Assembly (NCBI RefSeq): GCF_000007345.1
Contig: NC_003552.1
Location: 2,914,001 to 2,978,000, forward strand
Length of the DNA: 64,000 bases
Direction of reading: 5' to 3'
Origin: Methanosarcina acetivorans C2A
GTDB taxonomy: Archaea > Halobacteriota > Methanosarcinia > Methanosarcinales > Methanosarcinaceae
Position numbers and translations under genes: made by a program. This document shows positions 1-10,289 of the stretch, piece by piece (position 1 is the stretch's first letter; every line of letters begins with the position of its first letter). The notes below the pieces were generated by a model, which was not told the origin of the DNA, did no database searches, and worked only from the letters and a program-made list of their open reading frames with translations.

Positions 1-3000
1 AACGCAGGGAGAGATAAAGCTGTTCGGCTGTTCCCCGGCTGAGTTCCTGGACGGTCTTCTGGCGGCCTTCCCGGTCTTCAACGTAGATTTCGGAAGAGTT
101 AAGCGGGGAATAAATCCGCGTGTACCTGCCTGCGGTAATTTTTGTGAAAAAAGTCTGAGCTTCCACAATAACTGCAGGCTGCCTCTCCTTTTCATAGACT
201 TCAATGGCTTTGGCAAGGACTTTCCGGGCCAGGACCAGGGATGCCCATTTCCTTGACTTTTCGTGAAGGTCTTCAAGCAGGCTTTCTTGCATTACCCTTG
301 CCAGGGAACCTTCACTTCCGTGTTCGAGCTGTTCTATCTGGTTTCCTATCGCTCCGCGTCTGTCCAGGTTCTCGGAGGTCTCCTGTTCAAGGGTTTCCAG
401 GCATTCCTCCAGCTTGCGGTTTTCTTCTTCCAGGCCCAGGGGATCGGAGGCTTGCAGTTCTTCTACGAAAAGCTCATACTTTTTCCCGTCACCGGAAACC
501 CTCCTTATCTGCTGTTCAGCTTCCCTCACCCTGTTTTCGAGCTCAGTTCGCTGAGCCCAGTGCCGTGCATTTTCACGGAACTCATCTTCCGTTGCTGCGG
601 AACCGGACTCAAGAAGGTCTGCAAGCTCTTTTTCAGCTGCTTCAGACTTTTCCCGGGCTGCCTGAAGTTCTATCTCGAGTTCTTTTGATCTTGTTTTCAG
701 CTGCTGCAGGCTCCTTGCCTCCTCGGATGCTTCTTCAAGGTCCGAACGGAGCTTTTCAACCTGGGTATCGAAAGAAAGTCCGGAAAACGGACGTTCGCAT
801 TCCTGCAGGACTCCGGCCACCTTTGCTTCATAGGCTTCTATCGAAGTTTTGCCGGAAGCTATCAGTTCCTCAAGGTTCCGGATCGCCCGCTGCCTGTCAA
901 AACATCTTCCGATTATCGAAAATATTTCAAGCACGCTTTCCACGGAAAGCGAGGGATCAAGCCCGTAAGTTCCAAGCCAGCTGGTCCACTTTTCGGAAAG
1001 AGCATCCCTTTGCGTTCTTTCCTCAAGGAGCCGGGCTTCGAGATCTTCTTTTTTGTGCTCAAGGCTTTCGGATTCAAGTTCAAGAGTCCTCATTCTTTCA
1101 GCCTGGTTAAATGCAAAACTTACGTCCTCCCTGAGCTTTTCTATTTCACCGTCGAGTTTGATTCCCGAAACAGATCTTTCGCAGGCTTCCAGAACGCTAA
1201 GGGCTTCTTCTTCGTACTTTTTAACAGTAGCTTCCCTGAACTTTACCTGTTTTTCCAGTTCTTTGACATTTTTTTGCTTTTCCAGGCAGGCTTTGATCGC
1301 GGAAAGGAGGTCAAGCACATGCTCGGGAGAAAGTTCCGGGTCGAGTCCTGAAGAAAGAAGCCATTCTTTCCATTCCTGGCGAACCTCTTCCTGTCCATCT
1401 TCTCCGGTTTTCAGCTTACCTTCAAGTTCCTTGTAAGCTGCATCTAACTTATCCAGCTTCTTCCGGAGCTTGTCCTTTCCCTGGCGCAGTTCCCCGGCAG
1501 CTTTCAAATCAAGCAGAACCCTCTGCAGTTCATCGGCTTTCTGCTCCCGTATCGAGGGCTCGGGGATGTCTTCAAACCCACACTTTTTTGCCCGGGTTTT
1601 CATGTCTTCTTTCAGGGCGGCAATCTCTCCGGACAGATTTTCCTTTGATTCCTGAGCTTTCTGTTTCCGGGCTTCGGTTCCTTTCAGGTGCTTCTCGCCG
1701 GCAGGAGGACTTGACGGCTGACTTGAGGGCTTTTTCCTAGCTTTCAGGAAGTATATGGCAGAAGTAGCAAAAAGGAGGAAAAATATGCCAAGTCCGGGGA
1801 GCAGGGCGTCGTTTATGTACTCGTAAGCTAGGCCTATACTGCCTGCAAGCAGGAGCATTCCTGCAGGCCAGAGGGGAAGCCCTTCCTCATGTTCGGTTTC
1901 CCGGGACCTGAAGGCTGCAAAAAGCATCTCTTCCTTTTCCAGGTCTTTTTCCAGGTTTTTGAGTTCGCTTTCCTTTTCCCTGAGGAGAGGCTGCTTCACC
2001 CTGAGGTAGCTTACAGCTTCAAGCCCCTGCTTTACCTCTTCAGGGTCGGGAAGCCTTGAGTATGCCACGAGTTTCTCTTCCAGGGCTTCGATTTCCCCAC
2101 GGACTTCTTCGAGTTCCCCAAGGGCAAGTTCGAGCCTGTCGCGGTACCTTTCGATTGTTTTTTCAGCTTCTTCCATTTCCCTTCGCTTTCCGAGCACGGT
2201 TTCCTTTGAAGGGGTTGAACGCTTGAAACGGGAAAGGGTGTTTTCGTCCCAGCCCTCTCCAAGCCCTGAAAGGGTTTTCTCCAGTTCGGCTTTTCTGGCC
2301 TGGACTTCCCGGGTTTCGGAAAGGAGGGAGTCCTTATCAGCCCGGTATTTCTCGATTCCGTTTCCAAGTTCGATTACCTGGTCCCTGTGCACCAGCAGGC
2401 TTTCTTCAAAGACGTCTTTTTCCTGAAGGACCCGCTCGATGCCGGTGAGGACCTGATTGAGCTCGTTTTGAGTCTCCTTTATTTTAGCCTCAATTTCTTC
2501 TACTGCCTTTCTCATCTTGATGACGGTTTCCTTTGCAGGGATGGAACGATCAAAGCGGTCCAGAGCCTCTTCATCCCAGTCCGGTCCAAGTTCCAGGAGG
2601 AGATCGGAAAGCCCGGCTTCTTCCTGCTTGAGATTTGCTTCCAGGGTAGGGAGCGTTTTTACTTCGAACCTGTACTTCCCAAGCCCGCTTTCCAGTTCCA
2701 GCACCGCATCTTTCTGTCCGAGCAGGCTTTCGTCCAGAGAAAGGCTCCGTTCGTTAACGGCATTTATATCCAGTTCCTGCTCCAGCCGCGAAACGTTCTC
2801 CTTTATTCCCTCAATTTTTTCCAGGAGCCTTTCAAGCTTTTCTTCCCCTTTTTCAGGGAAACTCTCAAGCCCGGGCAAAGTTCCAAGGTCAGTTTTTGAC
2901 TCCTGCAGGGCTCTCCAGTCTTCCCAGACGGAAAGCAGGTTCTGGATGTGGTTTAATTTTTTCCTTATATTCTGGGACTTCTCTTTTAACTGATCAATTT

Positions 3001-3652
3001 CCAGGTTTCTCTGTTCCAGTTCGAAATGAAGGGTATCGTATTTTTTCTGGGACTCTTCAAATTCGGCAATTTCTTCACTGTTCTTCCTGATTTTCCTTAG
3101 TAGCTCATTAATAAGGGGTTTACTGCCCCTGGGTTTATACAGGTCGCTTTCCATGTTGTTGATGGACTTCACAAGTTCCGGAATGGAAACTCCGACCCCT
3201 GTGCCTGCACTGTAGAGTTTGCTGTTGATGCTCTGGTCGTTCAGGGTCTCAAAACTCTGCAGCTCTTCAAGGCCAAAAGCATAGATGTTTTCAAAAATGT
3301 TCCTGTCTGCATGGCCCAGGAGTTTAAGAAGTTCAGTTTTGCTCCCGGTATTCCCATCGGGAAGCACGACTTTTACATCGTCTTTTCGGCTTGTGTTCCT
3401 CTCTATGACCCAGCGCTCCCCTTCGGAATCGATTACAACAAGTCTTCCCCCATGCTGCCCTCCTTCAAGTGGGGGATAGAGGTTGCACCTTGTGTTGGGA
3501 ATGCCAAAAAACATCCTCCGGATAAAAGTGAATAATGTTGATTTTCCTGCCTCATTTGCTCCTGTTAATATGACCAGGCCGGAAGGCAGGTTTTCCACCG
3601 ACAGCCTGGAAAACTTGCCAAATCCGTCGATATGAATGGCATCAATTTTCAT
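1..3652 (-). CDS. YhaN-like AAA ATPase with long coiled coils (3' end beyond window)
   Basis: SMC/Rad50-like ATPase of the YhaN type (COG4717), probably the ATP-driven partner of the nuclease encoded just upstream. The ATG at 3652-3650 opens a frame that runs without a stop to position 1, so about 1217 residues are visible and the C-terminus is missing. Walker A is GANEAGKST at residues 31-39, directly after a typical MKIDAIHIDGFGKF start. Long charged heptad-like segments follow. Near residues 590-637 there are two hydrophobic stretches separated by a short loop, a membrane-hairpin feature that separates YhaN from soluble SbcC. The last visible residues (around VQELSRGTAEQLYLSLR) are the ABC-type signature region, so only the Walker B end should lie outside. 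The start overlaps the upstream stop by 11 bases, which implies translational coupling. A role in DNA end processing is inferred from the family. Confidence 0.88.
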   Translation of the reverse strand, partial: MKIDAIHIDGFGKFSRLSVENLPSGLVILTGANEAGKSTLFTFIRRMFFGIPNTRCNLYPPLEGGQHGGRLVVIDSEGERWVIERNTSRKDDVKVVLPDGNTGSKTELLKLLGHADRNIFENIYAFGLEELQSFETLNDQSINSKLYSAGTGVGVSIPELVKSINNMESDLYKPRGSKPLINELLRKIRKNSEEIAEFEESQKKYDTLHFELEQRNLEIDQLKEKSQNIRKKLNHIQNLLSVWEDWRALQESKTDLGTLPGLESFPEKGEEKLERLLEKIEGIKENVSRLEQELDINAVNERSLSLDESLLGQKDAVLELESGLGKYRFEVKTLPTLEANLKQEEAGLSDLLLELGPDWDEEALDRFDRSIPAKETVIKMRKAVEEIEAKIKETQNELNQVLTGIERVLQEKDVFEESLLVHRDQVIELGNGIEKYRADKDSLLSETREVQARKAELEKTLSGLGEGWDENTLSRFKRSTPSKETVLGKRREMEEAEKTIERYRDRLELALGELEEVRGEIEALEEKLVAYSRLPDPEEVKQGLEAVSYLRVKQPLLREKESELKNLEKDLEKEEMLFAAFRSRETEHEEGLPLWPAGMLLLAGSIGLAYEYINDALLPGLGIFFLLFATSAIYFLKARKKPSSQPSSPPAGEKHLKGTEARKQKAQESKENLSGEIAALKEDMKTRAKKCGFEDIPEPSIREQKADELQRVLLDLKAAGELRQGKDKLRKKLDKLDAAYKELEGKLKTGEDGQEEVRQEWKEWLLSSGLDPELSPEHVLDLLSAIKACLEKQKNVKELEKQVKFREATVKKYEEEALSVLEACERSVSGIKLDGEIEKLREDVSFAFNQAERMRTLELESESLEHKKEDLEARLLEERTQRDALSEKWTSWLGTYGLDPSLSVESVLEIFSIIGRCFDRQRAIRNLEELIASGKTSIEAYEAKVAGVLQECERPFSGLSFDTQVEKLRSDLEEASEEARSLQQLKTRSKELEIELQAAREKSEAAEKELADLLESGSAATEDEFRENARHWAQRTELENRVREAEQQIRRVSGDGKKYELFVEELQASDPLGLEEENRKLEECLETLEQETSENLDRRGAIGNQIEQLEHGSEGSLARVMQESLLEDLHEKSRKWASLVLARKVLAKAIEVYEKERQPAVIVEAQTFFTKITAGRYTRIYSPLNSSEIYVEDREGRQKTVQELSRGTAEQLYLSLR

Positions 3653-4973
3653 GGTCTTCCTCCGTGAGCAGGGCGTCAAGCAGGATGTTTTCAGCGCACT
3701 GGAGCAGGGACTTCATCTCTTCATCATCAATTTTGCAGATCTGTTTTCCCCCACTACCGGGTTTAAAGAGAGGGGCAAGGACTGCATGAAACTCGTCTAG
3801 GGCCTCTTCATCGGTCTTCAAGCCCTCCACGATTTTAACCAGGTCTCCCACAAAGTCCTCCCTTTTCAAAAGCAATTCTCTTTCTATTGGAAAGAGTGTT
3901 TCATTTTCAATGCGTTCTACCCAGGTGAACTGCCGGCTCCGGATTTCGTCTTCCCTGAGCGTATGGAGGAGGTCTTCAAGAAAACCCTCTTCCCTGAGAG
4001 TGAGGTGCAAAGGTCCTCTTCCGCTGAGAACCAGCCTGCAAATCGCAGACCTTCCCCCTGAATTTTCCCTGATCTCGTCAAGCTGGCTTTGAAGGTTTTC
4101 TACCAGTTCCCCTTCTTTTTCCAGGCCTTCTATGGAAATTTCCCTGATATGCCAGCGGACAGAGTCGGTCTCGACGAATTTTGTAGAAATAGCCCCTCCG
4201 GAAGAAACGTTCACAAGACAGCACCCCCTGGCTCCGGTTTCACCGGGATGCCTTCCCTGCGGGTTTCCGGGATATATCACAACAGGAGCTTCCTTGCAAA
4301 CCACGGAAGGAGTATGGATGTGTCCAAGAGCCCAGTAATCGTAGCCAGGCTCCCTGAGATCCTGCAGGGTACAGGGTGCGTAAGGGTCATGCTCAGGATA
4401 ACTTCCCACGCTGCAGTGGAGAAGCCCTATGGTAAACGGCCAGTGATCTTCTTTTTTCGGGAAGTCTTGCACAAGGTTTTTCATGATGTGCCGGGTCGGG
4501 TAGCTCATTCCAACAACAAAGGCAGCCGTTTCTCCTTCTTTTTTGAATTCCACAACTTCGGCTTTATCTCCCCTCATGGTGTGCACGTTTGCGGGCCACT
4601 TCAGGCTTGCCGACCATCCGTCAAGAGGATCATGGTTCCCATGGCAGATAAAAATCTGAATTCCGGCGGTTTCAAGCTTTCGGAGTCCCTCTATAAACCT
4701 GACCTGGGCATAGAGGTTCTTGTCGGCACTATCATACACGTCCCCAGCAATGAGCAGGAAATCAACTTCTTCTTCCATACATAGCTCAATAATAGCTTCA
4801 TAAGCCTGAAAAGTAGCTTTTGCAAGCCTTTCTCCCAGCTCTTGATCAATCCCGGAAATTCCTACAAATGGACTGTCAAGGTGCAAATCAGCCGCATGGA
4901 CAAAACTCAAAGTCCCATTCCTATCAGTATCAGCCGACAGTTCTCTTTTTTTCATTGGAGGTACCCCTAACAT
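3642..4973 (-). CDS. YhaO/SbcD-like metallophosphoesterase (DNA repair exonuclease family)
   Basis: Calcineurin-type phosphoesterase of the COG0420 family, presumed Mn-dependent DNA nuclease subunit working with the downstream YhaN-like ATPase. Visible metal-site motifs are D29-x-H31 (HAADLHLDSP), G77-D78 (AGDVYD), G112-N-H-D115 (HGNHDP), a later histidine in GLLHCSVG, and G-H-I-H near residue 215. The C-terminal 130 residues are charged and probably contact the ATPase. Length (443 aa) suits the YhaO family. Met7 is an alternative start and would remove only a non-conserved leader. The gene ends inside the start of the ATPase gene. The pair lies directly downstream of the BREX genes on the same strand, after a 179-bp gap, so a functional link to defence is possible but not shown by the sequence. 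Confidence 0.88.
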   Translation of the reverse strand: MLGVPPMKKRELSADTDRNGTLSFVHAADLHLDSPFVGISGIDQELGERLAKATFQAYEAIIELCMEEEVDFLLIAGDVYDSADKNLYAQVRFIEGLRKLETAGIQIFICHGNHDPLDGWSASLKWPANVHTMRGDKAEVVEFKKEGETAAFVVGMSYPTRHIMKNLVQDFPKKEDHWPFTIGLLHCSVGSYPEHDPYAPCTLQDLREPGYDYWALGHIHTPSVVCKEAPVVIYPGNPQGRHPGETGARGCCLVNVSSGGAISTKFVETDSVRWHIREISIEGLEKEGELVENLQSQLDEIRENSGGRSAICRLVLSGRGPLHLTLREEGFLEDLLHTLREDEIRSRQFTWVERIENETLFPIERELLLKREDFVGDLVKIVEGLKTDEEALDEFHAVLAPLFKPGSGGKQICKIDDEEMKSLLQCAENILLDALLTEEDHEN

Positions 4974-5152
4974 ACATACAAAATTTATACCTCCAGCTGT
5001 ATATTTTAAAACAAATTAAATATTTTGGTTTGAAGGTTTTGAAAGCAGATATTTAAAATTAATAATCAATTTTACAACTATTTTATAAAACTTTAAACCT
5101 TCAACTAGATGAGCTTATTATGACCCCAAATTTGTCAAGATTTGATAAGAAA

Positions 5153-7201
5153 TTAAATCAAAGCCATAGATTTGTAAACAGCATCAATAGGGTCCTCATA
5201 AAACGAAATCTGGAACTTACTGAAAAGATCCGGCGGCACTGTAGCAATCTTGCCTGCAGAAGAAATCGGGATCATTACTCTTTTTGCTCCTGCATCAAGG
5301 CAGACCTGCAAAAGACCAGCAAGGTTTTCAAGTACACCTACAGAGCCTCCGATTGTCATACTCCCTAGAATTGCGGTCTGTTCCTGAAGAGACCTTTCCA
5401 ATGCTCCTGAGCAAAGGCTTATGAAGGCTGGAAGGGCAAGTTCTTCGGACATGCCAACTCCGTAGAGGTCCTGGACGTGCAAAAAGTAATCTTTTTCTTT
5501 TACAGAGATGCTCTGGCTTATGGATTTTGCGTTGGCTTTGAAGTAATTGAAAGCTGTTTTTATGGATTCCTTGGTCTGAGAATTTGACCCTGTGCCTGAT
5601 TTTTCGTATTTTCCCGAACCAGCAATTACCTGAACTTCAAACTTGTAAATCCCGATCTTGCCGAAGTCGGTAGCTGCAACAGCATAGGCTTCTCCGGGTT
5701 TTGTAATGCCTGAAGGGATTATTTTGTTCCCGCCGCTTTCTGGAACGGACACGAAAGCTTCTTTCAGGTTTTCATTGTCAATGTAAGAGAAATTGACATC
5801 AAAGAACTCGATCCCCCCAATTTTCTTGAGCTGTTCTTTTACACGCCTTCTTCCTGTGAGGGCGTACTCAAGAATCTCCTGTGCCTGTTCTCTGGTGATA
5901 TTTTCATCCGGATAAAGAAGTTTCATTAAACCTGAGAAGGTCTTTTTAACGGCAATTACATCCCGCTGGTTCAGGTTGTTCCCTAGCTTAAAGAACCTGT
6001 TTATGTTGTCGGCGTATGACCTCTTCCTCATTTCCCTGAAGAATTCTGCAATATAGTCAACTATGAATCCGTATCTGTCCGTGAAGTGTTCAGGCCTGAA
6101 TTTAGGGATTTCCCAACCAGGGATGTAATAGTGCATCCTGTCAAAAAAGGCGGTATCACTGTTCATGGCTTCAGGGAAGGGAGAGAACAGGTGTGAGGTC
6201 TTCAATAAGGATTCTATACTCTGGTTGACATTTCCAACAAAAACAATGGAAGCATTCGCGTTCTTTTGCTCTTTTCCTCTCGCAAAAGAGCCGGAGGCCA
6301 TGTAATCTTTGAGGATCTGTATTCCGTCCTTGTCTTTGAAACGGATTCCTGCGACTTCATCAAATGCCACGACATCCCAGTACCCAACAAGTCCTATCTG
6401 TCGGGTGGCCATGTTGTAGAAAAGATTTGCAACTGTGGTCTGTCCTCCGGACATCAGGATGGTATTCGGGGATATTTCCTTGTAAACATGAGATTTTCCT
6501 GTACTTTTCGGACCGAGCTCACAGAGGTTATAGTTATTTTCTACAAGAGGGACGAGCCTTTCGAGCATATGCCATTTTGTGGAAGCTTCGAGCTGGGTAG
6601 GCTCCATCCCGATGCTCCTCATAAGGACATCAATCCACTCATCTTTGGTGAAGTTCTTCCTTTCAACCAGGATCTCCTGGATGTTCACATTCGGGATCTG
6701 GATGGGTTTCAAACTGGATATTATGAATGGCGAAGAAGCTGATTCTGTTGAATACTCCATCTTGATCATGCACCAGATCCCACCGCCGAGAAGCTTGTCG
6801 TATTTTATGACATAATCAGAGTCGACCTCAATGCTTTTGAGCCCGAGATTGGAGAATGTAGCTTCATATATGTCTCTCCTTTCATTGAGCATAACCGTGA
6901 TTTTGTCAATAACCGTATAGTAGCCCGTCTCACGAATCCTCGACTTGATCTTTTCGGCTTCATCAGGCCGGACATAGTTCTGGGACAGGATATTTTTGAC
7001 TATCTGGATGCCTTCCTGGATTACTTCTTCGTCCTCATCAGCACAGTAAGAGCCGAGCAGGTATTCCAGTACGTAGACAGGGACATTATGCCCGACTTTC
7101 AGCAGTTTTGTTAGGTCTTTTCGTACAACTCTTCCAGGAAAATACTGGATTAATTTTCTGTCGGTTTCGAGGCTTGCTATCTCAAGAGCTTCTTCGGTCA
7201 T
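5153..7201 (-). CDS. brxL: BREX system BrxL, AAA+ protein with Lon-like C-terminal domain
   Basis: Last gene of the BREX phage-defence locus. BrxL is an AAA+ protein needed for phage exclusion in type 1 BREX. Near residues 225-235 is a Walker A (GPKSTGKSH), then VVAFDEVAG as Walker B, and a sensor-like IVFVGNVNQS. The last 150 residues have the Lon-protease fold signature (GVGMSEELALPAF, then LGSMTIGGSVG and AGAKRVMIPISS). In Lon the catalytic Lys follows the GG motif (GGxKEK). Here the matching segment reads GGSVGVLENLA, so the Lys seems absent, which fits reports that BrxL acts as a DNA-binding motor rather than a protease (that link is from knowledge, the missing Lys is my reading). It is 682 aa, the usual length. 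A 75-bp gap separates it from pglZ upstream. Confidence 0.93.
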   Translation of the reverse strand: MTEEALEIASLETDRKLIQYFPGRVVRKDLTKLLKVGHNVPVYVLEYLLGSYCADEDEEVIQEGIQIVKNILSQNYVRPDEAEKIKSRIRETGYYTVIDKITVMLNERRDIYEATFSNLGLKSIEVDSDYVIKYDKLLGGGIWCMIKMEYSTESASSPFIISSLKPIQIPNVNIQEILVERKNFTKDEWIDVLMRSIGMEPTQLEASTKWHMLERLVPLVENNYNLCELGPKSTGKSHVYKEISPNTILMSGGQTTVANLFYNMATRQIGLVGYWDVVAFDEVAGIRFKDKDGIQILKDYMASGSFARGKEQKNANASIVFVGNVNQSIESLLKTSHLFSPFPEAMNSDTAFFDRMHYYIPGWEIPKFRPEHFTDRYGFIVDYIAEFFREMRKRSYADNINRFFKLGNNLNQRDVIAVKKTFSGLMKLLYPDENITREQAQEILEYALTGRRRVKEQLKKIGGIEFFDVNFSYIDNENLKEAFVSVPESGGNKIIPSGITKPGEAYAVAATDFGKIGIYKFEVQVIAGSGKYEKSGTGSNSQTKESIKTAFNYFKANAKSISQSISVKEKDYFLHVQDLYGVGMSEELALPAFISLCSGALERSLQEQTAILGSMTIGGSVGVLENLAGLLQVCLDAGAKRVMIPISSAGKIATVPPDLFSKFQISFYEDPIDAVYKSMALI

Positions 7202-7276
7202 TTTTATCCTGTCCCTATTACAATAACCCTATACTCTTTTTTATCCCTAATTTTTGTGCATAATTTACTTTTCAAC

Positions 7277-9976
7277 TTAGAAATCATCAAAATCGCCAAT
7301 CAGAAGGTCAAGTTCGAATGGAATCCGTGCAATGTCTTTTATTTCAGCCGGGTCTTCGTCAATCAGCCTGAGGTAATATGTTTTGTTTTCAAGATTGTTT
7401 CCGAGGGTGAGCATGATATTATACTGTCTTTCTTCGGGCTCATCGGATTCGTTATTGGCAATAATGATTTTTTCATCGCTGACCATTTTTTCCTGCCCAC
7501 CATCAATATCCCATAGAGAAACTTTGATGGTGCGGGGTTTCATTTTATCGGTTACTTTTTCGGTCTGGAAAATCTTTACTTTAAATTTGCTGCTTGTAAT
7601 CTTTTTCCGGTCGTTTATTACCGAGACATTGACCTTACCGTGCTTGATACCCTTCTTATCAATAGCCTTTTCATTCCGCCTGTGGTTATATGTCAGAACT
7701 GGAATAACAATCTCCTGAGGAGAGGCTCCTCCGTGCACGAAATTGAGCCCACCTCCCTGAAGTTTGAACCTGAGGTCTGCTTTAGGGACATAGGCAAAGA
7801 GGGGGGTGTGGTCCTGCCCGAGAATATAATGCATACCAAAGCTGTGTATGTTATCCAGCGAATTCTCAGGTGAAAGCTCTTGGTCACTCAGGATAAATCT
7901 CTTTGTTGTGTCAATTATACGAGATTTGTCAAATAATGAGGTATCCACTTTATCCGCATTTTCCATATCATCTCTTCGGTACAGAAAACCGTGATCTGCT
8001 GTAACAATGATATTTGTTGTGTTCAGGCGATCACTCAAATACTTGACAAGTTTCTTAATTTCAACAATTGTTTCTTCTACAGCACTGAAAACGTTATTTT
8101 CCGAAGACTGTTTATCCCCAGTTGAATCTATCTTATTGTGATATATGTAAAGGACTCTTTTTCCCTTGATGAACTCTCTTGCCTCTTCCCGGCTGTACCG
8201 CATGAAGTCTTCATAATTAAATGCAAGCGAATCTTCATATTTACTCTGCAGGATTTTGTTCCTTTTTTCAAGCCCTTCAGAACTTATACCGTCCACAAAA
8301 ATTTCTCTTCCTCTATATTCCAGAGCATTGTGGGGAAGTAAACTTGCCATTCCGAGCTTCGTGTATGAAGGTAAAACTCCTGCCATGTAGCTGAGTTCGG
8401 GAATTCCCCAGGTATCTTTGTTGAGGGTTTCAAAAAGTTCTGCAGCTGCTTCGTAGCGCAGTGCATCAGAGACGATGACTGCAACTTTGCTTCTGTCATC
8501 TTTTTGCAAGATCTTATTTACATGCTGTTTGTAGAAATCCTTCTGGCTTTCTGCAAGCTCAATTTTCCACTGCCTTTTAAGATCGGATTCAATAAGGCTG
8601 CTCCATTTCAATAACAATTTTCCGAGCAGCTTGTTGGTGTAAAGGTCTTCGACCTGTGGCCTGAGATTCTTCTTAAGGATATCTTTTTCCTGCTCTTTAT
8701 CATAGTAATAGTAGAATTTCCTGTAGAGATAGTCAATCTGGTAGTAGGTCTCAGCATATGCTTTGAATAAATCGTACAAACTGCGTGTATTTTCAAGTGC
8801 ATCAGCTGCTTTTGGATTATCGTAATATTCTAGGGAAAACTGGAAGAGTTTAACCGCATACTCAAGTGCGTTGTAGATATTCTCATACTCTGAAAACCAG
8901 TGCTTTGTTCGACGGGTATCGATCCAGGAAAGATAGTTTTTAAAGTCCTCTCCTGTTGAGTCTACAGGACTGTTCAGGAATTTGAGTATATGAACAATTA
9001 GAGCTTTGTCAAAAGTATCAACAGCTTCTGCTTCAAGATATTTCTGTACATCTCGTTTATCAAGTGCTCCCTGCAGGTTTTTTTCCAGATCCTGGTTGTT
9101 TTCTTCAAGTATATCCTTTGTATATTTTTCAAATGTTTTGGAATCCCGTGAGCTGTCCATCCAGTGCTTGAGGAAGATCTGACACTCATTTTCTTTTCGG
9201 TTCACATACTGGTCGTAACCTGAAAGGGAAATTCCGGAATACCTCTTCATGTGCGTAATCAGGAAGCTAAGGAAAAGTTTCTTCAGGGTAGGATTTTTTG
9301 CCGAAAATCCAAAGTCCTCTTCTGTAAGTTCCCAGAAGTTCTCCTCCAGTCCAAACTTTGAAATGTTCTCCCAGATAGGATTTTCAGCGTCATCCAGAGA
9401 TTTGAGCATGATGTCCCTTACAATCTGTTTGAATTCAGGAGCCTGCGTTTTTGAAAAAACAGCCAGCATGCCCAGAATAAACTCTTTTTCACGCCAGTCT
9501 TTCTGATAGAGCTTCTTTAAAGGCTGGACTCTTTCTTTCTGGTTTCCAAAGAATTTCTCATATTTAGTGAAGAAGTCGTCCAGTTCATGCCCGTCAATCT
9601 CAAACTCGCTCTTGATGTCTGAAATCCGGCTGTTTTCGAATCTGGATGAGTAAAGCTGAATATCAAAAAGCCAGTTGGTTTCATGCGCTCTTTCTTTGTC
9701 CGGGCAGTAGATAAGGTAGTTTGACTCCGGGTCTTTGATTTCAAGGAGTTTTTTGGTTTCAAAATAGTTATTGTCAAGGATATGGAATTTGATGTTGTTT
9801 TCTTTCAGGACATGGATTATTTCTTCAAGCTCCTCTCCGGGAGCCTGCTTCTCCTGGTCCCAGGCGGTTTTGTCTCTGTCGTACCAGAAGACTATTTTTC
9901 TTTTCTCATAGTCTTTCAGTTCTGAAGGAGAAAATTTTTTGAGTATACTACTGCTGGTTTTTTCTACGTTGACCAT
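7277..9976 (-). CDS. pglZ: BREX system PglZ, alkaline-phosphatase-fold protein
   Basis: Core BREX protein of the PglZ type A family, 899 aa. The alkaline phosphatase-like core is visible: VAVIVSDALRYEAA near residue 500 supplies the first metal-site Asp, and TADHGFLYRR near residue 660 supplies the Asp-His pair. A C-terminal beta-rich domain follows (GGASPQEIVIPVLTYNHRR onwards, a PglZ hallmark). PglZ is thought to hydrolyse a phosphodiester or regulate the methyltransferase PglX; the biochemical role is unsettled. In a standard BREX-1 operon pglZ follows pglX directly. Here about 7.9 kb of other genes separates them, so pglZ and brxL may need their own promoter in the 520 bp upstream. Confidence 0.93.
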   Translation of the reverse strand: MVNVEKTSSSILKKFSPSELKDYEKRKIVFWYDRDKTAWDQEKQAPGEELEEIIHVLKENNIKFHILDNNYFETKKLLEIKDPESNYLIYCPDKERAHETNWLFDIQLYSSRFENSRISDIKSEFEIDGHELDDFFTKYEKFFGNQKERVQPLKKLYQKDWREKEFILGMLAVFSKTQAPEFKQIVRDIMLKSLDDAENPIWENISKFGLEENFWELTEEDFGFSAKNPTLKKLFLSFLITHMKRYSGISLSGYDQYVNRKENECQIFLKHWMDSSRDSKTFEKYTKDILEENNQDLEKNLQGALDKRDVQKYLEAEAVDTFDKALIVHILKFLNSPVDSTGEDFKNYLSWIDTRRTKHWFSEYENIYNALEYAVKLFQFSLEYYDNPKAADALENTRSLYDLFKAYAETYYQIDYLYRKFYYYYDKEQEKDILKKNLRPQVEDLYTNKLLGKLLLKWSSLIESDLKRQWKIELAESQKDFYKQHVNKILQKDDRSKVAVIVSDALRYEAAAELFETLNKDTWGIPELSYMAGVLPSYTKLGMASLLPHNALEYRGREIFVDGISSEGLEKRNKILQSKYEDSLAFNYEDFMRYSREEAREFIKGKRVLYIYHNKIDSTGDKQSSENNVFSAVEETIVEIKKLVKYLSDRLNTTNIIVTADHGFLYRRDDMENADKVDTSLFDKSRIIDTTKRFILSDQELSPENSLDNIHSFGMHYILGQDHTPLFAYVPKADLRFKLQGGGLNFVHGGASPQEIVIPVLTYNHRRNEKAIDKKGIKHGKVNVSVINDRKKITSSKFKVKIFQTEKVTDKMKPRTIKVSLWDIDGGQEKMVSDEKIIIANNESDEPEERQYNIMLTLGNNLENKTYYLRLIDEDPAEIKDIARIPFELDLLIGDFDDF

Positions 9977-10289
9977 GAAAATCCATATCCTGCTGTTAGT
10001 CTGGAAGGGCTCAATTGAGAACTACAGATTTAGATACTTTATCCCTGAAATACTCTTTGATTTTTAAAAAATTTTGCTAATTTTATGGATGAAAGGACGC
10101 TTAATATCCTTTTCAGATATATCCTTTTCTCATAATCTGTTAGTTTTAAGGAATAAAATTATGAGATCAGTCTTTTATATCACTGTTTGAAATTCAGTAC
10201 CATATGATTTATTTCTTAATTAGCCTATAAACAGATGGACAGTTTTGCTTATTCTTTGTCCTTTTTATGTTCCTTTTATATCCCTTTTA

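Noticed and set aside
241-3535. Many plus-strand open frames of 60-290 codons
   Set aside because: They are antisense to the YhaN-like ATPase, overlap each other and have Phe/Ser-rich, non-protein-like translations.
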